The position numbers were made by a program, and so were the translations under genes. Below the pieces are notes generated by a model. The model had not been told where the DNA came from, did no database searches, and worked only from the letters and a program-made list of their open reading frames with translations. Of a stretch of 64,000 nt of DNA, positions 23,046 to 33,832 are shown piece by piece. Positions within the stretch are counted from its first letter, which is position 1. Each line of letters opens with the position of its first letter. This DNA is from Fennellomyces sp. T-0311. Lineage: Eukaryota; Mucoromycota; Mucoromycetes; Mucorales; Lichtheimiaceae. The DNA is taken from the NCBI GenBank assembly GCA_025266875.1, contig JALLLT010000001.1, positions 806,001 through 870,000 of the forward strand, given 5' to 3'.

Positions 23046-24318
23046 TTAGGCCCACTTGCCAAGTAACGCCATCAAACCAGCACCAACATACATGGATAGG
23101 AAGCAAACGCATTTACGTAACAGTGGTGACCGGCGAAACTTGATATTGTGGTTGATTTCGGCACTCATTAACGAAACGTATGCATTGTATAGCAAGATAC
23201 CAGCTGAGAGCGAATCCAAAATAGCACTGGCAAGAACAGCAGATGAAGAGTTGGGATTGAAAGACGAGTGGATGCCAATGCCGATTGCCACACCGATCGG
23301 TGTCATGATGATAAAAGCGCCACCCAATAGTAACGGACGCGTCCATGATTTATGCTCCATTTCGTTGATACGCGTTCCCAAGGCAACACCTTCAAAGAAC
23401 TTTTTAAACCATCAATCAGTTTCATTGCTCTGCATTCAGTTAATATCGAAAACTTACTTGATGAAAGACTAGTGCAATAAGCAATGTGACAAATTCGTCG
23501 TTGCCCGTGTTTGCCAATGTGATTCCAATAATAATGGAATGCATAACGATGCCCAGCTCGAGCATCATCACGCCTACGTTGCGGAAGGCTTTTTCGTCTT
23601 CTTCAAATATTAATGCACCATGCGCGTGTCCGTGGTCGACTTTTTCAATATCATCTTGGCTGAAACTGCCACTGTTGCTGAGACTGCGCTTTTCACGTAA
23701 TGAATCCATGTAGGATGCGGCGGCTAGTTCGAGTAATTGTAAAGCAAACGATGCAATCATGCAAAAAACGCCAGCAAATGCACCGTAATTGGCCCAACCA
23801 CCGGTGAGACATGGGCTACTGAATTGTTCGAGTGATTCGGGAAGCATATGGATAAACGCAGTCGCGAGAATAACGCCGGTGCCGACTATAATGAGGTTGA
23901 TTAGTAAGACGAAGAAAAAAAGGTGATAATTACTACCCACAGAATTTGCCAACGGTGAGAACCCATTCACGGAAGCTTCCTTCACTGTATGGCTGGATAC
24001 GGTGAAGAATCATCGGGATAAAAGTACCTTGACAACGTATCATTAGCATGCTTTTTTTTTCGATCGTTGTTGAATACGACCACTTACCGACTGAACTTGT
24101 AGCAAGGATGATAAACAGGGAGCCTATCCTGAAAGGCATGTTATAGTCCCCAAGGTCTTCTCTCGAACATTCGTCCTCTTCGACAACATCTGTAAGAAAA
24201 AAAGAGTCAGTGATTCCATATCGCAACCCCGAGAAAATCAATCTGATATACCTTGCGCGCGAACTACAAGAGGTAGAAATGACCATAAAAGCAAAAAAGC
24301 AAACAACAATTTTTCCAT
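23046..24318 (-). CDS. ZIP-family zinc transporter (Zrt-like)
   Basis: Predicted plasma-membrane zinc importer. Five exons (24252-24318, 24088-24189, 23941-24027, 23458-23885, 23046-23399) give 345 residues; yeast Zrt1 has 376. An N-terminal signal-like helix (residues 1-21, ending LVVRAQ) is followed by RIGSLFIILATSSVG (TM1), FFGTGVILATAFIHML (TM2) and a TM3 helix; the loop between TM3 and TM4 carries a His cluster (GHAHG). The metal-binding helices follow: HSIIIGITL (TM4) and HQFFEGVALG (TM5). The C-terminus ends MALLGKWA. The TM2 motif appears only when the intron 23886-23940 is removed using donor GTGGGT, which fixes that splice. Family assignment is firm; zinc over iron is inferred from Zrt resemblance. 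Confidence 0.93.
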
Positions 24319-24865
24319 TTCAGCGTTAAATGGACATAAGAGGTAAAAAGGAAGAAGAAGAAAACGGCGACCGTATTTAAAAGTCTATTTTTTGAGTAAG
24401 GCACGTAACAGTATCCAATCAGAGCCAAAAATTTTTGGCAGTCACCCCATCCATGACCGTTAAGGTACTCCTTGTGGTCAACCTTCTTTTTTGTTTCATC
24501 GAGATGGCCTGTTTACTGCGCGACAATCAGTCATGGGTTTTACCATTCTCAACAACTCATTCATCTCTATTACACCCAATCTATTAAGGGCATATCGAAC
24601 CCTGCCTTCTTCGACGGAGAAAAGTGAGACTAGGAAAAAATTTATTTAGGACTGTGTGTGGCGGATCTGTCAGTGGCTGCCAAGGTTACCTAACCATGGA
24701 GATACGCAGATACGACATCGAAATTTTTTGGGTGACCACCGATACGTAAATTTCTGGCTAATTATAGTGCGATTAAGCGTGTAGTAAGGGTGGTCGATGC
24801 GACTATGTAAAAGGAAGAAAATGCAAATAAATGAAGTACAGAACTCGGATTGGAAGCCGATTAAA
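24319..24865. promoter_or_regulatory. intergenic: upstream of the ZIP gene, downstream of the WD40 gene
   Basis: A 547-bp spacer between two minus-strand genes; it should contain the ZIP transporter promoter. A zinc-responsive element could not be identified with confidence by eye. Confidence 0.35.
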
Positions 24866-27404
24866 CTATATGGAACTAATCTTTGAATTTGGCTGCACTG
24901 TAAAGTCTGTCCAAGTCATGGTTCTTGTAGATGAGACAGATACCAGAGTGTTCCGATTAGGTACAAATAAGGTCCGTAATATTCTGGAGGGTCCTGAGCC
25001 TTGTGTGAGAAGGCTAAAGCAAGGGCCGCGTTGAACACCGCTGTATCGAATATCCCTTCAAAGAAATCAATTAGCATCAAACCTCAAGCTCTCTCTGTTC
25101 TAGACAATAGCTTACCAGAAATGTACTTTTGATTCAGACTGACTTCCGCACACAACCATGTAACCACTCTGGTGCCAATCTGGCTTGATGTAGCGGGAAA
25201 CATTCTCTGTTTCTGAGAACCCAAACGACAGTTGGATTCCCCGTAGGCCCGGAGTCCGCTGGTCGTATATCGCAAACTGATCACTCGTTTGCGCTTGACT
25301 AACCGGGAAAAAGAAACGTAAACGGCAATTCTACACGAAACCCTCCGGTTCCTCGTACCTGATGAGCATCAAGTTTGGATCTTTGGGACTCTTCATGATA
25401 TGATTGATCTATTCGGAAATTCAGCGTGCATCACGGGGCCACAAATATTTTCATACGTACCCGGTTGCCGATTTTGAGTTCACCTATCGACTTTTGGGAT
25501 AACATATCGTACGTGAACAGCTTGGAATCCGCACCGCCCGTATACAGTCTCTCATGATACGCATCATAGCATAGCGCTTGCACGCTGTTCGTGTGGCTGA
25601 TCTGAAGCTTGTTCACATCCGCAAGAGCAAAATCTTCTTGTGGGCTGTCCCGAATCATATCCCACAAACACTTTACAATTTTGTGAACACCAACATTAAT
25701 GTCTTGTTTTTGCGGGCTTACCACTAAATGATCTGCGCCTCCAGTGACAAAGCTTGTACGTTCAACGCCCACATTACCCGTCTGACCCAACTGAACCGGG
25801 GCGATTGCCACTATTTCTTTTTGATGCGGCTTTTCTTCGAGGGTCTGGACGCGTACCTCCACGTCATCCTAACGGCTTTGTGTTGGCTTTTTCCGCTCGT
25901 GATACTTGTTTGACAAACAAACATACCCGCTTGACCTTTCCAATATGTGTCAGTAGCACTGACGCATCTCCACTCGAATCCTGCTTCGGACGACCAGTAC
26001 ACATGGCCAGCGTGGTTGGCGTCACCCAACAAAGCTCCTCAATCCATCCATTCTTGTAGAAGCGCTCGGGCCCTATGTTGGTAATCAAGCTGAATCGATG
26101 CTCAGTTGTTGAGAAACGCATATACAAAAGTGATCCATCTCACCTCCGAGTCGATGCGTTCCTATTGGCATGAAATCGCAACAGATCAATACTCAAACAC
26201 ACTCCATCACACCCAATCCACATACCAGCACTGCATATCTCTAAATAGCGCTGTTAATATATTATCCTTAAATAACCTTTCACTTGGCTTACCCTTTGAG
26301 GGATGTGGTAATCAGCAAATCCTTCATACTGGCGTCGTTTTCCGCTATATTGAATAGCAAGCTTCGTGGCTTCTTGTAAAACGCAATAGTCTTGGCGTCC
26401 TGGTTTCTGTTTAAGAACAAATCACACACATCCCGAGAAGCCAGCTTGATCTGCTCCACTTCAGGACGACGGTGTGATGGGCTCGGTTTTGGTGATGTGG
26501 CTTGAACCGTTGTGCGTCGATTAGCTAGTGGACCCTATGGTGAAATGTCAATATCTATATACCGAGCCTAATTATGCAAAGTTACCGTTCGTCGTGCCAA
26601 GGCAACGGGAGCATCATTGTTACGACGAGGTACTTTTGCCGCTGGAGCTGACTGAGGAGGGCCGCCAGTGCGTTTAGCATAATTGGCTCTGCGCAGTGGC
26701 TGGTCCTCATCCAATTCCGCAGTTGGACTTGTTTTATTCGTGAGTGGCGATGGATCACGACGTTTCCTTCTATGTACTAGCTGTTAGCTTGTCCAAATCA
26801 TCGCAACAACGCAAACATACGCTGTTCGTGGTGTGGAAGGTGACGAACGCGGTGTTGGCCCTTCCAACGCCATTCCTGTCAATTGAGCAATTCTTAAGCT
26901 TGTCTGCTGCATCCGTTCGCTGAGCCTGCGTGTTTTCTCGACGTATCTAGCTTGTTTTGTTTGTTGGTGTCGAAGCTGCCGATCATTAGCTAATCAATTC
27001 ACAGTGCTTGGTCGTATCACCTTACCTGCAGCATAAGATCTTGCAAATTGGATGGCATTGTATTATCGTTGTCCTGATCATCGCTGGAATCGATCTGGCT
27101 AGACGAATCCGCGCTGACATATTCTTCATTATCCATCTCTGCCTCCGAATCATGGCCGATAGACATTGGTGATCGCGACTCTCTCTTTATCGCGGTATAA
27201 CTTGCTCGCCTTTGACGTTGCAATGGCATTGAAGCAGGCTGGGGTTCGTCGCCGTCACCACTTTGGTTGACAGCTATTAAAAACAGCGTTTATGCCTCGT
27301 GAACATTCAGTATGTCATTTGACTTGCATTTCGCACGTACTTCTGTTATTATCGGCTTGAGGCGATTTTAAAGATGAGGCAGAGAAAAAAGATCGTGGGA
27401 GCAT
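24866..27404 (-). CDS. WD40-repeat protein with disordered N-terminus
   Basis: Twelve exons (27341-27404, 27026-27273, 26821-26975, 26586-26769, 26293-26534, 26226-26240, 26144-26161, 25927-26089, 25461-25868, 25359-25408, 25116-25298, 24866-25055) give 639 residues with every phase closing. The first 270 residues are disordered, Arg/Ser/Asp-rich, with an acidic stretch (SSDDQDNDN) and a short coiled segment (NLQDLMLQLRHQQTKQARYV). The rest is a beta-propeller: LLITTSLKGDMQCW, GWIEELCWVTPTTLAMCTG, VQALCYDAYHERLYTGGADS, DQFAIYDQRTP and VHFWDIRYSG show WD-like blades. Two micro-exons of 15 and 18 bases are needed to keep blade 1 in frame. I do not recognise the orthologue. Such proteins are scaffolds; a substrate-receptor role is possible but unproven. 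Confidence 0.82.
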
Positions 27405-27582
27405 CCTGCCAAATGTTAGGTGGCCACGAAATAAAAGGTATGCAGGACTTTCGTTCTCTGCAAGTCTCCCAGGGGCATGTCTTTATTTAGGTTGCGAACA
27501 AAAGCCACTTATCGGTAAGCATGAGATATATCGACAGTATGTGCAAAACTGTGTTTACTGCACAATGAGACTACCAATCTTT

Positions 27583-29338
27583 TTATGTACCTCTTATTTC
27601 ACTTACCTCTCCAGGCCCCTTCTCACCGTAAAAGCTGTTCAGAAGAGCTCCAAGTAGCACCAATAGTACGATCATCCCCAGTAACCGGATCGTCCATAGT
27701 ACAGCAAGCTGCTTTTTACTGGTGCTTCGCCCAAAAGGAACCATAGATACGCCCATCAGTAGACCTCCAAGCAATCCGCCTATGTTCGAGAAGCTATCGG
27801 CCCTGTTCGTCAATTGATCAGTATGACGCAACTGTGTTGGCGCGCTTGTGATCGAATTACCCTGGTAATACGCCTAGTACAAAGAGCCCAAGAGCTATAA
27901 AGAGATGTTTTGCAGTTAGAAACTATAAATAAATTATGTATAAATACTTGCTTGTATAGACAATGAGCTTAATAAGGTGTCGGAATGGCGATTCAACGGT
28001 GCGCCATCGATATGCCAGATCAATAAATAGGCATCCCATTAAGCCAAATATTGCAGTGCTGCAGCCCAAAGTAGCTATATGATGGCATGAGCATATAGAA
28101 TAACATGATCTTTAGTTGATAAAAGTTTACGAGTTGTTGGTGGGGCAAAGTTTGCACCTAGAATATTTCCATAGAGCCCGCTGACAAGGTACTGAACTAA
28201 AGTAAAAATAAAGCGACGATAATTAAGCTTTTCTTCGTTGTTCATACCAATGATCCGCCTTTACCTCCGAAACGCCAACCACTCATAAGCCGTTCCAGTT
28301 TGATTCCTAATGGCATTAATACAACCATATTAAGTAGCCAATGTATTATTCCACTGTGTGCAAACAATGGGGTCAAAAACCGGAATGCTTGATCAGGCGT
28401 TCTGGGATTTGCAAAGCCTCCAAATCCACAAACATCCTCCAGAGTACATACGGATGGCCCTAGCATAAGGTTTATCGGGTTTGTTGCATCAGTTGCCGGA
28501 TCAAAAAGGGAAAGTGATTCCGATGCTTCGATGGCAGCAGCTGTTGTAGCATTGATGCAAACGTAGCGTTGCATGGGAGGCATATCTGTTGAGTTTCGCA
28601 TGCATGGTGGAAATCGGGCACCGGTTTGAATAAGTATCTTTAAACATCTCCATTAGCTCGAAAGATCTTGTAAAAGTTGAATGTTATAATACCTGCACTG
28701 ATGGTCCAAGCATGTAATTGAAAGGTTCCAATTCAAGAAATTCACCTAGGAGAATCATTGATGTGTATAAGGCTATCGTCATCATTAAACACTGTCTTAC
28801 CGGCTGACTCTTTACTCAGTAAGAGTTCACCAGATATTACAAGGAACATTACTATTGCGACAATCCATATAAAGCAAGGTGGCCATTCTGCAGGACCAAA
28901 TGGGGTTAACCCGCTTGAGAAAACTGATAACCAATTATTTGATTGAGGTACGTCCTTGGCTAATCGTTCTTGTGGTTGTGTTTCCATATGGCCAAACTCC
29001 ATAACTCCTTCTTTTGATTTTTCTGTACCGTAAAACTTGTCATGGTACCACTCGTCTCTTTCCTTTTCATGTGCATATAACGGTGATTTTGCAAAATCCA
29101 GGATGACAGAAGGTACTTTGTTGCTCGCATCTCTGCTCCTTGTTGATGTGATAGAATTGTTCATAACGTGCTTAGGAATATAGTCTGGCGAGTCTCTTGA
29201 TATCTGACAGTTGCCGTTGCATGCTTTTGCTGTGCTGTTTTCATTGATATCGTTTCCGCTTCTTGAGCTGCTAACCATGGTGTTACTGCTGCTACTTGAC
29301 ATAGTGTAATATGATGCCGTGCTCTCCATTCGTCTCAT
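27583..29338 (-). CDS. rhomboid-family intramembrane protein, probably protease-dead
   Basis: Seven exons (28801-29338, 28693-28745, 28265-28637, 28131-28196, 27952-28074, 27861-27894, 27583-27802) give 468 residues. A Ser/Asn-rich cytosolic N-terminus of about 150 residues precedes the first TM (FIWIVAIVMFLVIS). The rhomboid core follows: NYMLGPSVQ, HSGIIHWLLNMVVLMPLGI (HxGxxHxxxN), ERLMSGWRF, then LGCSTAIFGLMGC with the GxSx serine, then DSFSNIGGLLGG. In active rhomboids the last motif carries the catalytic His (xHIGG); here the codon is AAC, Asn. The join 27895-27951 works only with a GC donor (GCAAGT). The C-terminus is uncertain: a GTAAGT at GPGE could be a further donor, replacing the last seven residues. 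Fold is firm; inactivity is inferred. Confidence 0.85.
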
Positions 29339-30587
29339 TCAAGTTGTAGAATAAGATGGGTGTAAAGTAGAAGTTAAGAAGTTACAAATACAGAAAATAC
29401 GATAACATTGGCACCCCTGATCCTAAACGCCCTTATTTATATATGATCCAAAAGAGTTCGGCGTAGAACACACCAAAACTCGTACACTAGAAGATATGTA
29501 ATGCCGTTGCTTGCATGAATACAGGATGAGCCTAATGGCTTCCAGTGCGGGTAATTTTTTTTTAATTTGCTTCCGGGAGCCACGCGCCGGCGCATCAGCC
29601 AATCATTGGCTTATCCAGGGACAGGTTGGATATTAATGCATGAAACTGACAGTCAGGAGTCGATCGGGGTAAAAAAGGTGCATGAAAGCACGTATGGTTG
29701 TATTTCAAACGGAAATTGCATTGTAAAATCCAATAGTGCTGGGGAAAAAAGACAATATATGTATAATACGTGAATGATCATATTACTGAGGTAATAAATT
29801 AGCCCGGAATCTGTATTTAGCACGCTATTTCTGTTTGCACAGCCACTTGTATGGATATAATTGTACCGAATGCAGAGAAACTGAGATACCGCAATCACCT
29901 ATTGGTTGAAAATTCGTCCCTTTAGCTCCTTTATCTCACTTACATCTATAAATGGCGACGCATATATATGACAATATCCGTGGCTTCTTCATATGTCCAG
30001 GAGCTTCATTTCGGCTACTACGGAAAGGTTGCATAGAACGTGGAATGATTTTTCTACTACTATCTATTATGGGAAATATGGTGGATACGCACATGTTCTG
30101 TTACAAACTTTAAAATACCGCGCGCGATGGACTGGCGGCACCGTGATAAACGCGATGTTGCACAGTCCACTTTCAAGTAGCACATAATAACGCTAAAAGA
30201 AATCGTAGCAATACCATCAGCCATCAAACTTGGAGTATCAATTCACAGTTGTACAAACATGTTCTTTATTCAGATATCTGCTGACAATGATTAGTGACAC
30301 ATCTCTCAAATGAAAGGTACCAGACACTTGCTCTCCGCCTCGTGGTACCTTTGATTTCCAAGTCGGAGATCGACGACTGGCTGAACGGAGTAATAAGAGC
30401 ACAGATCCATTACTGTATCCTTGTTTGCGGGTACCAAGAAAGCGTGTGTACCTTGATCCAATGGTGTCACAATCAACGGTCTTTTCCAGCTCGCGCAGTT
30501 TATTTTTTTTCTTGGTTAAGTACGGGTTTAGATACAGCAACGTCTCTCTTTTCTCTTAATCTTTCTACATTCGTTTGAACAACAAAA
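29339..30587. promoter_or_regulatory. divergent intergenic region between the rhomboid gene and the first P450
   Basis: About 1.25 kb with promoters of both flanking genes presumably facing outward. A pyrimidine-rich leader (30541-30575) precedes the P450 start codon. Small ORFs inside show no similarity. No regulatory motif could be assigned. Confidence 0.4.
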
Positions 30588-32570
30588 ATGTCTTTACCTT
30601 TTGACTTGACTTCCTTGAACCAAGAAACCCTCACTCCCGTCGTTAGCATTGCTGCAGCAGCAGCTTTGACCATATATGCCCTTTACACTGCCTTTAACAG
30701 TAACTCACTTACTCCAAAGGGCTATAAAGAAATCCCTGTCCCTAGTGGCCGTCTTCCATACTTTGGTAAGTTATAGTCAGCAACATGTCAAGGATATATT
30801 CTCATGGATGATCATTGTTAGGCCATTTGCTGTCTCTCGGAGATGTGCCCGGTTTCAAAATTACAGAAATGCAAGAGAAATACGGTAAGACTACTGTTTT
30901 GTATAATCACTACGGTAATTAAATGAGCTCCTGATTAGGCCCGCTTATTCGTATTTTCATGGGCGTCCAGTCTTGGATCATGGTTAGCGATCCACTTATG
31001 GCTCATGAGATATTCATGACAAAGGGTAGTATCACTTCTGGCCGTCCGTTCCAGCTCTACACCCACAAGTACTACTCTATCCACCAACGGTAAGTGAAAA
31101 TCTTTATTCCTTGCAAGAAATTGATGAAGCTGATTTTCAAATAAGTGGTGTTGTCTTCCCTAACCCTGACAAGCGCTGGAAGCAAACTCGAACTGCCAGT
31201 ACATATCATTGCGATTGCCAATGCCTTCCATCATGACTAATGCAAACTTGTCTTCCCTTCTGTAGCTCTTGACATTCTGGCTCCTAAAAATGTCGATCGG
31301 TTCGCACCAATTCTTGAACGCGAAGCCGACTATATCGTCAAGTACCTTTTGGACGCGACTGCCGAAGAGAATGGCGTTGAAGTTCTTAAGCCCCTCCAGT
31401 CTGCCGCCATGAATGTTGTCTTGACAACTGCTCTCGGTACTCGTGCTACTTCGGCTAAAGACCCACTCTTCCAAGAAATTATCAAAACTGTCGACACCGG
31501 TATGAAACTCGCGGGTGCTGCCGAAGATATGAGCGGTTTCTTGCCTATTCTTTCCGTTCTGAACGTGATCTATCGCAAGGAACGTCGCATGGAAGACTTT
31601 GTTGTCAAGATGCGCAACCCCTTGTTCCGACGTTTGATCAAGCAAGCTTTGGAAGGTGAAGCCGACTGTTTCGTCAAGTCATTGTACGAACGCAAGGAAG
31701 AATTTGGTCTTGATGAAGATGGCATTATGGTTACCATCAGTAAGTGGAGGATAGGTTATATTGAACGGGAAGGAGAAGTTTTGCTCATCGCTGGCATTAG
31801 ATGATATTATTGCCGCTGGTGCTGATACCATCGCAGTCTCGCTTTCTTGGGCCATTGTTATCTTGAGCCACCATCCCGAAGTACAACAAAAGATGCGTGA
31901 CGAAGTGGATGAGTTTATCAAGATCCATAATCGTTTTCCCGTTTTCAGCGAGCGCGAGTCATTCCCATATCTCCTTTCGGTCCAAAAGGAATGCATGCGT
32001 TACCGACCAACTTCTCCTTTCGGCTTGTTGCATGAAGCTACTGAAGATTGTAAGTATTGAAAACAGCTGTTGATGGAGGATGCCGTGCTGATACTATAGG
32101 CTTCTTTTATCAGTTGAATTCCGTGGTTACTTTATTCCAAAGGGCACAGTGCTTGCCTGTAACATGTACGCTATGCACTGGAACCCTGAGCGATATACCG
32201 ATCCCAAGAAATTCATCCCAGAACGTTTCATGGACAATATCAGAACAATGTCTGCTGCTGCGAACTCACGTATTGAGAACCGTGACCATTACAACTTTGG
32301 ATGGGGTCGACGTATCTGCCCCGGCATTCACATGGTAGATATCAGTGTTATCTTTCGAGGGATCCTATCTCATTGTCATGGAAATAGGCTGAGGTTCAGA
32401 TGTTTAACGTTATGGTCCGTCTTATTGCCAAGTCCGAAATCTTGCCTGCACTCGATGCTCAAGGCAACCCAGTATACCCTGATTTGAACAGTGCTCACGA
32501 TGCTGGTCTCGTTTTGCACCCAAGTAACGACAAAGTCCGCATCACTGCGCGCACTGATGCTTTGATTTAA
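30588..32570 (+). CDS. cytochrome P450 monooxygenase, array copy A
   Basis: Haem-thiolate monooxygenase, membrane-anchored at the ER by an N-terminal helix (residues 18-34). Eight exons (30588-30765, 30822-30884, 30939-31089, 31146-31198, 31266-31739, 31801-32049, 32114-32334, 32388-32570) give 523 residues, normal for a microsomal P450. Visible motifs: I-helix AAGADTIA, K-helix KECMRY (ExxR), PERFMDN, and haem loop FGWGRRICPG with the Cys ligand. Exons 2 to 4, 6 and 8 have the same lengths as in copy D, and the 249- and 183-base exons recur in all four copies, so the array arose by tandem duplication. The substrate cannot be predicted. The CYP family number needs a nomenclature search; it resembles families expanded in Mucorales. 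Confidence 0.94.
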
Positions 32571-33832
32571 GCAACACACGAAGTTTCCTCATTTATTGAT
32601 AGTTAATCTCACATTTATATCCAGTTACATTCCTTGGTAGTGTTATTCCGTCTGATTATTTCTTCAACCTGTTTGTTTAATAATATCCTTTTGGTACCAC
32701 CTGGTTCTATTGTCTAAGCTATTTGCCACGATGGATATGCAACTCGGTAGTGTCGGGCTACCTGAAGTAATAACTGCTTTGACTACATATGGAAAAGGTC
32801 TCTTTGTTCTGGATTGGTGTATGTGTGACATCCACGTAATGCAAGTGTCAGCCCATCATTTTTCTTTCTACATGATCCACTTTACGATCAACAACGATAA
32901 AGAGCAATTTGGACTCAGTCTGGTCATTGCATTGTACTTTTTTTCAAGGTCAGAATAATCTACATTAAATTGTATCTACACTTTAAACACGCCACTAAGT
33001 TAAATGAAGGGAGCGTCCTGAATCCAGGGCTGCCAACACGTTTGTCACGCCATCTTCCTTTACGAAAACCCAGCTGGTTCCACAGTGAGTTACCCATCGT
33101 AATGGCTCTGTTTAAAATGACTGTTATACATCCAGGTTCTTCTTGAACCATATTTCATATACAGCTATTCTTAGATTCATACCCTTGAATAATTCAAGAT
33201 CAGCAGGTACATGTATGAGATTAATGGCTAATGACATTTCAAACGGTGAATGCTTAGCGCACAGGCACAAGCATGTTGTATATAGGGCTTTGGATGTGCT
33301 CAACACCACGTGCCTTTTACATACTGTCTGACGCTTTATCACACGCTGTTCAAACAACCATGCAATTGTTCTAATATACTTCATCACCCTTCGTAAGCGA
33401 GGAAGTGAGGTCAAAGCAATTTTACATTTGCTGATATTGAAAGTCACCGTTGTTTAAAGCATAACAAGCAGCTTCACTACAATATAAATGAACGAATTAC
33501 TTGAGCAGAAGTAAGGATAATTATCCAGGCTTCTATTAGGATATAAATCGCTATCATAAAAGTACTACACTTCCATTGTGACCTTACAAGCACTGCATCT
33601 TATGCGTTTCATATATTAAACTTTACGCCTTATAGTATAAAGAGTGTGCGAATGTACTATATATTCCCAGCTTTTTGTCACATTACTTTGGAAGCTTGAT
33701 CGTCACCCTGCAGCTCCTGGGGCTTTGACATGCATATTAGTATTCACGTATGCAAACTTGTGAAGATGCAGCACTTCGAACGCTCTTTTCCTCTCCTATT
33801 TCTATTCCGCTCTAATCTACGCAGCTCTTATA
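32571..33832. other. intergenic between P450 copies A and B
   Basis: 1.26 kb with no supported gene. Short ORFs on both strands have no motif. The last 60 bases before the copy B start are pyrimidine-rich like the leader of copy A. Confidence 0.45.
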
